Assembly: GCA_964640725.1 (NCBI GenBank)
Contig: CAZXIJ010000023.1
Location: forward strand, 5,832-69,831
Direction: 5' to 3'
DNA length: 64,000 nt
Source: CALHVX01 sp964640725
GTDB lineage: Bacteria > Pseudomonadota > Gammaproteobacteria > Pseudomonadales > Azotimanducaceae
The notes below the pieces were generated by a model. It had not been told where the DNA came from. It saw nothing but the letters and a program-made list of their open reading frames with translations, and ran no database searches. Both the position numbers and the translations under genes were made by a program. Positions 24,211-31,927 of this stretch are shown piece after piece (within the stretch, counting starts at the first letter, position 1; the number at the start of each line of letters is the position of its first letter).

Positions 24211-25176
24211 ATGCCCAGCAAACTCGACCAGCTTCGCGCCGTGACTACCGTGGTTGCCGATACCGGCGACCTGGACGCGATCAAGACCTGGCAGCCCCAG
24301 GACGCCACCACCAACCCGTCGCTGTTGCTCAAGGCCGCGGCCTCCGAGACCTATCGGCCACTCATCGACGCGGCGCTGGCGAGTCCCCGGGTATCCGGCA
24401 TCGACCCTATGGACAGCGTCATCGAGACCTTGTCGGTGCTGGCCGGGCTCGAGATTCTGAAAGCGATTCCCGGGCGCGTCTCGACCGAGGTCAGCGCCGC
24501 GCTGTCCTACGACACGGACGCTACCGTCGCCGCTGCGCACCGCCTGATCGAGCGCTATGCATCGCACGGCATTGGCACCGAGCGGGTGCTCATCAAGATC
24601 GCCGCCACCTGGGAAGGCATTCGCGCCGCCGAAGCGCTCGAGCGCGCCGGGATCCAGTGCAACATGACCTTGCTCTTCAGCCTGGAGCAGGCGCTGGCCT
24701 GCGCCGAGGCGGGCGCTTTTCTGATCTCGCCCTTCGTGGGCCGCATCACCGACTACTACAAGGCCGAGCAGGGCGTCGACGGCTACGCGCCGGAGGACGA
24801 TCCCGGGGTCGCGTCCGTGCAGCGGATCTTCCGGTTCTACAACGCCCGCGGCTACGACACCGTGGTCATGGGGGCGAGCTTTCGCAACCAGGGGCAGATC
24901 GAAGCGCTCGCGGGCATCGACCTGCTCACGATCAGCCCCGATCTGCTGGCTGGCCTCGAGGCGGATAACGGCGCGCTGGCCGTCCCGCTCAAGCGCGGCC
25001 CGGTGACCTTGTCGGCGGCGGAAGAGGCGCTGGTGCCGGCCTCGGTGCTCGCCGATGCCGATGCTTTTGACGTTGCCCTCAAGGCGGACGCCATGGCCGC
25101 AGACCGCCTGGGCGACGGCATCCAGCGCTTCGCGGCCGATCAGCGCACGCTGGCGGAGCAGCTGCGGCTTGGGTAA
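24211..25176 (+). CDS. tal: Transaldolase
   Basis: Class I transaldolase of the non-oxidative pentose phosphate pathway, moving a dihydroxyacetone unit between sedoheptulose 7-phosphate and glyceraldehyde 3-phosphate. The 321-aa TalB-type protein shows the motif TTNPSLLLKA, the Schiff-base lysine Lys129 in RVLIKIAATWEGIRAAE, CNMTLLFSLEQALACAEAGAFLISPFVGRI and YNARGYDTVVMGASFR. Its start is ATG 24211 after a 73-nt spacer with nothing else recognisable. No partner transketolase gene is nearby. Confidence 0.95.
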   Translation: MPSKLDQLRAVTTVVADTGDLDAIKTWQPQDATTNPSLLLKAAASETYRPLIDAALASPRVSGIDPMDSVIETLSVLAGLEILKAIPGRVSTEVSAALSYDTDATVAAAHRLIERYASHGIGTERVLIKIAATWEGIRAAEALERAGIQCNMTLLFSLEQALACAEAGAFLISPFVGRITDYYKAEQGVDGYAPEDDPGVASVQRIFRFYNARGYDTVVMGASFRNQGQIEALAGIDLLTISPDLLAGLEADNGALAVPLKRGPVTLSAAEEALVPASVLADADAFDVALKADAMAADRLGDGIQRFAADQRTLAEQLRLG

Positions 25177-25181
25177 AGGGC

Positions 25182-25209
25182 TTTAAATATTGCTGTTTTA
25201 CGATAATAT
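25182..25209 (+). promoter_or_regulatory. Possible promoter in the AT-rich spacer before the DUF2975 gene
   Basis: The 66 nt between transaldolase and the DUF2975 gene are far more AT-rich than their surroundings. TTTAAA (25182-25187) and TAATAT (25204-25209) are spaced 16 nt and could be a -35/-10 pair, each matching the consensus at four of six positions. A short inverted repeat GAATC/GATTC follows at about 25212-25230 and could be a binding site for the XRE regulator of the same operon. This is inferred only from composition and spacing. Confidence 0.3.
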
Positions 25210-25242
25210 ATGAATCTCTAATAGCGATTCCGTGAGCCCGCC

Positions 25243-25764
25243 ATGACCCGTCGCCTGTCTCTGATGATTGCCTGGGGCTGCCGGGCCCTGCTCGCGCTGC
25301 TGCCTGTCGCCGCGCTCTACGGTTTGCTCAATATCGAGGCCTTCGCCGGTCTGGCCCGGGATCAGTGGGCGCTGCCGGTGCAGTGGGACACGGTCGGCAC
25401 CGCGCAGTGGTATGCCCTGTGGGGATTGATCGTCCTGTACCTGTCCCTGGGCGCGGTGGGGCTGTATTTCCTGCAGCGCGCCTTTACCAACTTTGCCGCC
25501 GGCGAGCTCTTCAACGCGGCCAACAGCCGGGACCTGAAGCGGTTTTCCGGGTTGCTGCTGATTCAGGCCTGCGCCACGCCGCTGTATTTCGCTCTGGCGA
25601 GCCTGCTGCTGTCGCTCCATCACCCGGCGGGCGAGCAGTTCCTGTCCCTGTCCTTCGGCAGCAACGAGCTGAAGGCCATCGTCGTGGGCCTGGTGCTCTG
25701 GGTGCTCAGCGACCTGCTGGTGGAGGGGGGGCGGCTGCAGCACGAAAACCGGCAGTTTGTGTAG
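25243..25764 (+). CDS. DUF2975 membrane protein
   Basis: 173-aa inner-membrane protein of the DUF2975 type. About four hydrophobic segments are visible: residues 5-30 (LMIAWGCRALLALLPVAALYGLL), 58-80 (WGLIVLYLSLGAVGLYFLQ), 103-125 (LLLIQACATPLYFALASLLLSL) and 145-160 (AIVVGLVLWVLSDLLV). The family feature FAAGELFNAANSRDLKRFSGLLL joins the middle segments. It is 4 nt upstream of a small XRE regulator; DUF2975 genes are frequently paired with such a YozG-like regulator. No function is established. Confidence 0.75.
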   Translation: MTRRLSLMIAWGCRALLALLPVAALYGLLNIEAFAGLARDQWALPVQWDTVGTAQWYALWGLIVLYLSLGAVGLYFLQRAFTNFAAGELFNAANSRDLKRFSGLLLIQACATPLYFALASLLLSLHHPAGEQFLSLSFGSNELKAIVVGLVLWVLSDLLVEGGRLQHENRQFV

Positions 25765-25768
25765 CGCG

Positions 25769-25981
25769 GTGCCGATTCGCGTCAATCTGGATCTGGTGCT
25801 CGCGCAGCGCCGGATCAAAGGCAAGGCCCTGGCTGAGGCGGTGGGCATTACCGAGCAGAACCTGTCGCTGCTGCGCACCGGCAAGGTCAAGGGCGTGCGC
25901 TTTGCGACCCTTGAGCGCATCTGCGCGGTGCTTGAGTGCCAGCCCGGTGACCTGCTGGAGTTTGTGCCCGACGACGGTTAA
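25769..25981 (+). CDS. Small XRE/Cro-type helix-turn-helix regulator
   Basis: 70-aa protein made almost only of a helix-turn-helix domain: MPIRVNLDLVLAQRRIKGKALAEAVGITEQNLSLLRTGKVKGVRFATLERICAVLECQ, given here in description as the VNLDLVL start, the ALAEAVGITEQNLSLL recognition region and the CQPGDLLEF end. The GTG at 25769 fits the family N-terminus better than the TTG at 25757. It belongs to the YozG-like regulators that accompany DUF2975 genes and probably autoregulates the pair. Its TAA stop interlocks with the stop of the convergent oxidoreductase gene. Confidence 0.82.
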   Translation: MPIRVNLDLVLAQRRIKGKALAEAVGITEQNLSLLRTGKVKGVRFATLERICAVLECQPGDLLEFVPDDG

Positions 25982-26967
25982 GTGCTCATCTCGATGACGA
26001 TCGCGCCGAGCCGGTCCTCGGCATCGACTCGCCGGTGCGCTATCACGACGTCGGCCATGGGGTACACCGTGTCGACAATGCTGCGCAGCTCGCCGGCGTC
26101 TGCCAGGGCCGCCAGCACTCGCAGCGCGTCGCGGGTTTCCGGGGCGAAGGCGAAGATCGCGGTCTGCTTCGTAAAGCGGTTGATCCAGGCGCAGCGCAGC
26201 ATGGTCATCAGGCGCGGGTTGCCGTTCAGGTAGCGCCCGCCCGGATTGAGCAGCCCCATGCAGCGACCCACAGAGGTGTCCGGCACCATGTCAAAGATCA
26301 CGTCGTAGCGATCGCCGCTGGCGGCGAAGTCTTCGCGCTCGTAGTCGATAAAGCGGTCGGCGCCGAAGGCTCTGATGACCTTCGCCTTGCGCGCGCAGTC
26401 CACCGCCGTGACGTGAGCGCCCATGCTCTTGGCGATCTGGACCCCGTGCGCGCCGATGCTGCCGCCGGCACCATTCACGAGCACGCGTTCTCCCGGCTGG
26501 ATCGCGCCGCGCTGCATAAAGTGCAGGGCGTTCAGCCCGCCCAGGGGCACGGCCGCAGCTTCGGCAAAGGTCAGCGCCTCGGGTTTGGCGACAATGGCCG
26601 CGCGGCCGGGCACCCGCAGGTACTCGGCGTAGGCCCCGCGGCCCATGCCCGTGCAGCCGAACACGGCGTCGCCGACGGCAAAGCCGCGCACCTTGGCGCC
26701 CACGGCCGCCACCTCGCCCGCAAAGTACATGCCCAGCACGCGTCGCCGTGGGCGACGGACGCCCATGGCCAGACGCATGGGCAGCCAAAACCACTTCACG
26801 GAGTAGCGAAAGCTGCGCATCTCGCAGTCGGACTTGGTGGCTTCGGCCGCGCGCACGCGAATCAGCAGATCGTCATCACCGGCGACCGGCCGGCGCTGGT
26901 CTTCCAGGCGCAGCACCTCCGGCGGGCCATAGCGGTCGTAGACGATGGCGCGCATGGTGCTGGCCAT
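25978..26967 (-). CDS. Zinc-independent NAD(P)-dependent alcohol dehydrogenase / quinone oxidoreductase (MDR family)
   Basis: 329-aa medium-chain dehydrogenase/reductase. The N-terminal GroES-like domain reads MRAIVYDRYGPPEVLRLED, with GMYFAGEVAAVGAKVRGFAVGDAVFG. The Rossmann domain carries RVLVNGAGGSIGAHGVQIAKSMGAHVTAV. The zinc-binding Cys/His set of true alcohol dehydrogenases is not visible, so it fits the quinone oxidoreductase/reticulon-4-interacting type that reduces quinones or enones with NADPH. ATG at 26967 or at 26955 are both possible. It follows the small membrane-anchored barrel gene on the same strand with 6 nt between them, suggesting a two-gene operon. Confidence 0.82.
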   Translation of the reverse strand: MASTMRAIVYDRYGPPEVLRLEDQRRPVAGDDDLLIRVRAAEATKSDCEMRSFRYSVKWFWLPMRLAMGVRRPRRRVLGMYFAGEVAAVGAKVRGFAVGDAVFGCTGMGRGAYAEYLRVPGRAAIVAKPEALTFAEAAAVPLGGLNALHFMQRGAIQPGERVLVNGAGGSIGAHGVQIAKSMGAHVTAVDCARKAKVIRAFGADRFIDYEREDFAASGDRYDVIFDMVPDTSVGRCMGLLNPGGRYLNGNPRLMTMLRCAWINRFTKQTAIFAFAPETRDALRVLAALADAGELRSIVDTVYPMADVVIAHRRVDAEDRLGAIVIEMST

Positions 26968-26973
26968 CTGGCG

Positions 26974-27471
26974 CTACCGGGGCTGCAGCTGCAGCAGCGC
27001 GAAGCGCGGCGCGGTTTGTGCTTCTTCGACCTTGCCGGCCCAGAAGGGATATTTGGCCGCGAGCGCGGCAAAGCCCTGGGCAAACACCGCCGGATCTTCA
27101 ATCGGGGCGATGTTCATGTCGTAGAGCTTGCCGTCCACGCGCAGGCGGACGGCCGGGTTGGCGTCGACCACCTTGTTCCAGAACTTGGTGCCCGGGAACG
27201 GCATCTGCGACTCGTACAGCGACGGGATGACCAGCAGGCCGTCCTGCTCGGCGATCACCGTGGTGACCGAGAACGGGATTCCGAACCAGGGGTGGGTCTG
27301 CAGGTGCACTTCGCCGGCGCCGGCAATGCTGGCCAGGTCTGCCGGGACCGGGGCTGGCTCGCCGCTCAGCCGGGTGCCCGGGCGGCGGTCCTGGGGCTCG
27401 ATGCCGACCAGGGCCAGGACGCCGTAGGCGATGACGATCAGGGCAACGAGCACGATCAGAAGTTTTTTCAT
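26974..27471 (-). CDS. Membrane-anchored small protein, possible split beta-barrel (nitroreductase/DUF385-like)
   Basis: 165 aa. Residues 1-24 (MKKLLIVLVALIVIAYGVLALVG) form an uncleaved membrane anchor or signal, followed by a Pro-rich linker. The remainder (about 45-160) has the strand pattern of small flavin- or F420-binding split barrels, for instance SVTTVIAEQDGLLVIPSLY, FPGTKFWNKVVDANPAVRLRVDGKLYDM. The match to DUF385-type deazaflavin nitroreductases is my reading of the pattern NP-V-V-GK and is uncertain. It is encoded 6 nt upstream of the quinone-oxidoreductase-like gene, so a shared redox role is possible. Confidence 0.6.
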   Translation of the reverse strand: MKKLLIVLVALIVIAYGVLALVGIEPQDRRPGTRLSGEPAPVPADLASIAGAGEVHLQTHPWFGIPFSVTTVIAEQDGLLVIPSLYESQMPFPGTKFWNKVVDANPAVRLRVDGKLYDMNIAPIEDPAVFAQGFAALAAKYPFWAGKVEEAQTAPRFALLQLQPR

Positions 27472-27529
27472 GCGCTGACTCCGGGGTGAGCGTGGGCACC
27501 CATCTTAGCCGCTGTGCGGGTTTGCCGTG

Positions 27530-28183
27530 CTAGGACTCGCCGTCCTGCAGCAGGCGGCCGTATTCCTCGGCGGAGATGACGCCACCTGCGGCATCGGCCT
27601 TGCCCTGGTCCCGGGCCGGCAGCTGGGCCTGGATGCCGTCGATGCGCTTCCAGGCCGGGTAGGGCTGCTCGCCCTGGGCGTCGGGCACGTAGCGCGAGCG
27701 GTCTTTGCGTTCGTGCCGGTGAATGTAGCGCGCGCAGTTCACGAACACGCTGTCCACCGTTGCGCGCACGATGCCGATCGCCCCCGGGTACTCGGCCATG
27801 AGTGCATCGTCCGATACCAGCTGCGCCGTTGCCTGCACGCGCAGCCGGTTGGGGGTCTCGAAATCGATAAACAGCAGGCCGATCTTCGCCGTATCGGTAA
27901 TGTTGCCCAGAGACAGAAACATGCCGTTGCCGTCATAGGCGGGGAACGCCAGCGTGTGCGGGTCGACGACCTTGACCGTGCCGACGTCGCCGCCCTTGTA
28001 GGACACCGTCGGCTCGCCGGCATCGCTCACCGTCGACAGAAAGAAAAAGTCCCGGCTGCTGATAAAGACGGTGTGCTGCTCGTTCAGCGACGTTTCGACC
28101 ATCGCCTGAACCAGGGTGTCTGCCAGCGGGCGGCTGTCGTGCTGGTCCTGTAGCTTTCGCTGCGCGTCGGTGTAAAAGCTCAA
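27530..28183 (-). CDS. Pyridoxamine-5'-phosphate oxidase-like FMN-binding protein
   Basis: 217-aa protein of the PNPOx-like split-barrel family. The core shows HTVFISSRDFFFLSTVSDAGEPTVSYKGGDVGTVKVVDPHTLAFPAYDGNG, with the Gly-rich strand-turn, then GNITDTAKIGLLFIDFETPNRLRVQATAQLV, which is the FMN-binding half. It lacks the C-terminal substrate-binding residues of PdxH, so vitamin B6 oxidation is not expected; members are often oxidoreductases of unknown substrate. TTG at 28183 is preceded by AGGAGA at a 5-nt spacing, which fixes the start. The gene is divergent from the toxin-antitoxin operon. Confidence 0.8.
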   Translation of the reverse strand: MSFYTDAQRKLQDQHDSRPLADTLVQAMVETSLNEQHTVFISSRDFFFLSTVSDAGEPTVSYKGGDVGTVKVVDPHTLAFPAYDGNGMFLSLGNITDTAKIGLLFIDFETPNRLRVQATAQLVSDDALMAEYPGAIGIVRATVDSVFVNCARYIHRHERKDRSRYVPDAQGEQPYPAWKRIDGIQAQLPARDQGKADAAGGVISAEEYGRLLQDGES

Positions 28184-28285
28184 TGAGTTCTCCTGGCGGG
28201 CGAGCAGTCAAGGGATGGTACCCGACCTCCGGCCAGGCAGAGCCTGAGGTGGGGTGGTCGGTATCTGACTGAACGGGCTGTTGTC

Positions 28286-28313
28286 TTGACACTATACGTC
28301 ATTGACGTATAGT
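28286..28313 (+). promoter_or_regulatory. Toxin-antitoxin promoter with embedded palindromic operator
   Basis: A consensus-quality promoter: TTGACA at 28286-28291 and TATAGT at 28308-28313 with 16 nt between. The spacer and the -10 box lie in a perfect inverted repeat: arm ACTATACGTCA (28291-28301), one central base (28302), arm TGACGTATAGT (28303-28313). Binding of a dimeric HTH protein there would block RNA polymerase, so it is the natural operator for the antitoxin of the operon. The expected transcription start is about 28319-28321, leaving almost no 5' leader before the toxin gene. Confidence 0.8.
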
Positions 28314-28344
28314 AACGAATGCGCTGATCTTCATCGAAACACCG

Positions 28345-28635
28345 TTGTTCACGAGCATCGTCTCTGATCATCTCGATGACGACGAGTATCGAAAGCTGCA
28401 AACGGCTATCGCGGAAGACCCCGAAATCGGTGCTTTAATCCGTGGATCGGGCGGGGTCAGGAAATTGCGCTGGGCAGGATCGGGACGAGGTAAGCGTGGA
28501 GGGCTGAGGGTGATTTACTACTACGCCTCTCCCAAAGGCGAAGTGTGGATGCTGACGCTTTACCCCAAAAACTTGCGGGAAAGCATCCCCGCGCATGTAT
28601 TACGCCGGATTAAGAAAGAGATTGAGGATGCCTAA
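28345..28635 (+). CDS. RelE/HigB-type toxin of a type II toxin-antitoxin system
   Basis: 96 aa from the first in-frame conventional start (TTG 28345). The RelE-fold ribosome-dependent mRNA interferase family is recognised from DDDEYRKLQTAIAEDPEIGALI, GSGGVRKLRWAGSGRGKRGGLRVIYYY and MLTLYPKNLRESIPAHVLRRIKKEI, where the basic RKLRW and GKRGG segments carry the RNA-cleavage residues. Homologues I know begin further upstream with an (I/V)FIETPxFT strand; the matching codons here (ALIFIETPLF, 28321-28350) are in frame but have no ATG, GTG or TTG before them. CTG 28324 or a displaced ATG at 28319 may be the true start. The gene overlaps the antitoxin by 8 nt and is lower in GC than the neighbours. 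Confidence 0.8.
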   Translation: MFTSIVSDHLDDDEYRKLQTAIAEDPEIGALIRGSGGVRKLRWAGSGRGKRGGLRVIYYYASPKGEVWMLTLYPKNLRESIPAHVLRRIKKEIEDA

Positions 28636-28909
28636 GCAAGAGAAAGACAGAAATATTGGTAAAGAAATTCTTGATGGTATTCGTCACATCAAGGCAGGTA
28701 AGACTGGACGTATTGCTACCGTCCCCGGAGTTGCTGAGATTCGAGCCAAAACCGGGTTGTCTCAATCGCAATTTGCCAAGTTGCTGAATGTATCCGTGCG
28801 CACTCTACAAGAATGGGAGCAAGGGCGGCGTGCCCCTTCTGGCCCAGCGAAAACGTTGCTTGCTATCGCACACCAGAATCCCCAGGCTTTGTTAGATGTC
28901 GCGGTTTAG
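28628..28909 (+). CDS. HigA/NadS-type XRE antitoxin
   Basis: 93-aa partner of the toxin. The N-terminal part (EKDRNIGKEILDGIRHIKAG, then TVPGVAEIRAKTGLS) precedes an XRE helix-turn-helix (SQSQFAKLLNVSVRTLQEWEQGRRAPSG), followed by AKTLLAIAHQNPQALLD. That arrangement is typical of HigA/NadS-like antitoxins, which neutralise the toxin and repress the operon. The order toxin then antitoxin is the HigBA order. ATG 28628 lies inside the toxin gene (8-nt overlap), which couples translation. Codons such as AAA, CAA, TTG and GTA are much more frequent than in adjacent genes, consistent with acquisition by transfer. Confidence 0.85.
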   Translation: MPKQEKDRNIGKEILDGIRHIKAGKTGRIATVPGVAEIRAKTGLSQSQFAKLLNVSVRTLQEWEQGRRAPSGPAKTLLAIAHQNPQALLDVAV

Positions 28910-28995
28910 CAAACAGATAGCTGTCGGCCATCTATCTCCGGAGAACGCCGCATGAATTGGGGCACCGACGTGTTCTTCAGCTCACCTCTGCGCCA

Positions 28996-29532
28996 TCACA
29001 CCTGGGATAGGTTCCGCTCCCGCCCTTCCCAGTAGGGCGCGCGCAGCTCGCGCTTCAGGATCTTGCCGGACGGGTTGCGCGGGATGACGTCCATCCAGTC
29101 CACGCCGGTCGGGCACTTGTAGCGCGCGAGCTGCTGCCGGCAGTGCGCGAACACGGCCTCTTCGGTCAGGGCATTGTCACGCCGGGTGATAACGGCTTTG
29201 ACCGTTTCCCCCCAGCGCTCGCTGGGGACGCCGATGACGGCGGCGTCGGCGATGTCCGGGTGGGCCATGAGCACGTTCTCGATCTCTGCCGGATATATGT
29301 TTTCCCCGCCAGAGATGATCATGTCTTTGACGCGGTCGTGAATGTACAGATAGGCCACCCGGTCCTGCGCGCCCACGCCCAGGGTGGCGAGGGCGTTGGC
29401 GACCTGGCAGGCCTCGCGGTCCAGGGCTTCGTAGGTCCAGCTGCGGCCGTCGGCCGGGTAGCGAACGGCCACCTTGCTGCCCCGGGCCCTCCGATGGGCG
29501 CGGGAAAGGTCAGCCAGGGTGCGATCGGTCAT
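28996..29532 (-). pseudogene. Acyl-CoA synthetase remnant with large in-frame internal deletion
   Basis: The 178-aa reading frame joins the first ~65 residues of an AMP-forming acyl-CoA synthetase (WTYEALDREACQVANALATLGVGAQDRVAYL) directly to its C-terminal domain (YIHDRVKDMIISGGENIYPAEIENVLMAHP ... IPRNPSGKILKREL). Full-length members are 500-550 aa; the missing part includes the whole P-loop-like and adenylate-binding core, so the product cannot activate acids. Start and stop are intact and the joint is in frame. The joint falls at a Tyr-Leu (TATCTG) that occurs on both sides in normal family members (DRVAYL and GYLYI), suggesting deletion by short homology. The C-terminal catalytic lysine (SGKILKREL) is retained. 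Confidence 0.8.
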
Positions 29533-29674
29533 GAGGGCGGTGCTCCGCAGTTTCCCTGCTTATCGCCAGCGGTTCCGGGCGGGTCAATGGATGGCGCCGG
29601 GCACGGGCGCAAGGACAGAGACGCCGGCCAGCGCTATCCCTTAAGATGCGCCGGTCTCAGCCAACCGCAATACT

Positions 29675-31927
29675 GTGTCAGACCAGCCAACCGAACCCTT
29701 TGACGACGAGTCCCTGCCGCTCAGTGAATTTACCGAGCGCTCGTACCTCGACTACTCGATGTACGTCATTAACGACCGGGCGCTGCCGCACATCGCCGAC
29801 GGCCTAAAGCCCGTGCAGCGCCGCATCGTGTACGCCATGAGCGAGCTCAACCTGTCGAGCACCGCCAAGTACACCAAGTCCGCGCTCACCGTGGGCGACG
29901 TGCTGGGCAATTACCACCCGCACGGGGACAGCGCCTGCTACGAGGCCATGGTGCTCATGGCCCAGCCCTTTTCCTACCGCTACCCGCTGGTGGACGGGCA
30001 GGGCAACTGGGGCGCGGCAGACGACCCCAAATCCTTTGCCGCCATGCGCTATACCGAGTCGCGCCTGTCCCGCTACGCTGAGCTGCTGCTGTCTGAGGTG
30101 AAGCTCGGCACCGTGGACTGGGTGCCGAACTTTGACGGCCGCAAGAACGAGCCGCGCATGCTGCCGGCCCGGGCGCCCTTTGCGCTGCTGAACGGCAGCA
30201 CGGGTATTGCCGTGGGCATGGCCACGGATCTGCTGCCGCACAACCTGAACGAGGTCATCAGTGCCTGCGTGCACCTGCTGGAGCGCCCCAAGGCCACCAC
30301 TGCAGACCTTATGACCCACATTCAGGCGCCGGACTTTCCCACCGGCGCCCTGATCACGACGCCCCGGGCCGACATCGAGGCGGTCTACGAGACCGGCCGC
30401 GGCTCCATCAAGTCCCGCGCACGCTACGTGATCGAAGACGGCGACATTGTGGTCACGGAGCTGCCTTACCAGGCCTCGCCGGCCAAGATCCTGGAGCAGA
30501 TCGCCGCGCAGATGAACGGCAAAACCCTGCCCATGCTGTCAGACCTGCGGGACGAGTCCGATCACGAGAACCCGACCCGGCTGGTGCTGGTGCCGCGGTC
30601 AAACCGCGTGGACACGGAGCGGCTCATGAGCCACCTGTTCGCGAGCACGGACCTCGAAAAGAGCTACCGGGTCAACATGAACATGATCGGGCTCGACCAG
30701 CGCCCGGCGGTCAAGGGCCTGCTGACGCTGCTCAAGGAGTGGCTGGTCTATCGCCGAGACACGGTCACCCGGCGCCTGGAGTACCGGCTGCAGAAGATCA
30801 ACGATCGGCTGCACATTCTCGACGGCTTGCTGGTTGCCTACCTGAACCTGGATGAAGTGATTCGCATCATCCGCTTCGAGGACGACCCCAAGGCCGAGCT
30901 GATGCGCGCGTTCAAGCTCAGCGAGCTGCAGGTCGAGGCGATCCTGAACACCCGCCTGCGAAACCTCGCACAGCTCGAAGAGATGAAGCTGCAGGGCGAG
31001 AAGGACAAGCTCGAGACCGAAAAGGCCGATCTGGAAAAGACCCTGGGCTCCAAGGCCCGCATGACCACGCTCATCAAGAAAGAGCTGCTGGCCGTAGCCG
31101 AAGAGTTTGGCGACGAGCGCCGCAGCGAGCTGGTGCAGGTGGACGAGGCCGCGGCCTTTACCGACGAAGATCTGGCCAGCAACGACCCGGTCACCATTGT
31201 TTTGTCCGAAAAAGGCTGGGTGCGCAGCGCCAAAGGCCATGAGGTGAACGCCCGGGACCTGAATTACCGCAGCGGCGACAAGCACCTGGCTTCGGCCCGG
31301 GGCCGGACCAGCGAGCCTCTGGTGTTCATGGACTCCACGGGCCGCAGCTACTCGGTCGCGCCGCACACCCTGCCGAGCGCGCGCGGGCAGGGCGAGCCGC
31401 TCACCGGGCGCCTCAAGCCCCCGGCCGGTGCGCGCTTTGTGGGCGTCCTGATGGGCCCCGCGGACGGCAAGGTGCTGCTCGCCTCGAACGCGGGCTACGG
31501 ATTTATCGGCACCCTGTCGGACATGGTGACCAAGAACAAGGCCGGCAAGGCCTACCTCAGCGTGGGCAAGGACGGCAGCGCGCTGCCCCCCCAGCGGCTG
31601 ACCCGGAACCTGGATGACTGCCATCTGGCCGTTGCGACCAATCAGGGGCGCCTGTTGGTGTTTCCGCTGCTCGAGGTGCCGGAGCTGCCCAAGGGCAAGG
31701 GCAACAAGCTGCTGAACGTGCCCTCAGCGGCGTTCAAGGCCGGCGAAGAGTGGGTGGTCGCGGTCGCCGTGCTCACGCCTGCCGACCAGCTGCTGGTGCA
31801 CGCAGGCCAGCGCCATCACCGCATCAAGTTCAAGGATCTGGAGAACTACGTCGGCGAGCGCGCCCGGCGCGGGCGCAAGCTGCCCCGGGGCTTTCAGAAG
31901 GTCGACACGCTCACTGTCGACAGCTAA
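29675..31927 (+). CDS. parC: DNA topoisomerase IV subunit A
   Basis: Strand-cutting subunit of topoisomerase IV. The 750-aa protein has DGLKPVQRRIVYAM, the quinolone-determining stretch GNYHPHGDSACYEAMV in which the Ser and Glu that are commonly mutated in resistant strains are the wild-type residues, and the catalytic tyrosine in AAMRYTESRLS. The C-terminal part is a beta-pinwheel with blades such as SEKGWVRSAKGHEV and TNQGRLLVFPL. The length fits ParC rather than GyrA (about 870). The start is GTG 29675 (MSDQPTEPF). Its TAA stop interlocks with that of the convergent membrane-protein gene. Confidence 0.96.
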   Translation: MSDQPTEPFDDESLPLSEFTERSYLDYSMYVINDRALPHIADGLKPVQRRIVYAMSELNLSSTAKYTKSALTVGDVLGNYHPHGDSACYEAMVLMAQPFSYRYPLVDGQGNWGAADDPKSFAAMRYTESRLSRYAELLLSEVKLGTVDWVPNFDGRKNEPRMLPARAPFALLNGSTGIAVGMATDLLPHNLNEVISACVHLLERPKATTADLMTHIQAPDFPTGALITTPRADIEAVYETGRGSIKSRARYVIEDGDIVVTELPYQASPAKILEQIAAQMNGKTLPMLSDLRDESDHENPTRLVLVPRSNRVDTERLMSHLFASTDLEKSYRVNMNMIGLDQRPAVKGLLTLLKEWLVYRRDTVTRRLEYRLQKINDRLHILDGLLVAYLNLDEVIRIIRFEDDPKAELMRAFKLSELQVEAILNTRLRNLAQLEEMKLQGEKDKLETEKADLEKTLGSKARMTTLIKKELLAVAEEFGDERRSELVQVDEAAAFTDEDLASNDPVTIVLSEKGWVRSAKGHEVNARDLNYRSGDKHLASARGRTSEPLVFMDSTGRSYSVAPHTLPSARGQGEPLTGRLKPPAGARFVGVLMGPADGKVLLASNAGYGFIGTLSDMVTKNKAGKAYLSVGKDGSALPPQRLTRNLDDCHLAVATNQGRLLVFPLLEVPELPKGKGNKLLNVPSAAFKAGEEWVVAVAVLTPADQLLVHAGQRHHRIKFKDLENYVGERARRGRKLPRGFQKVDTLTVDS

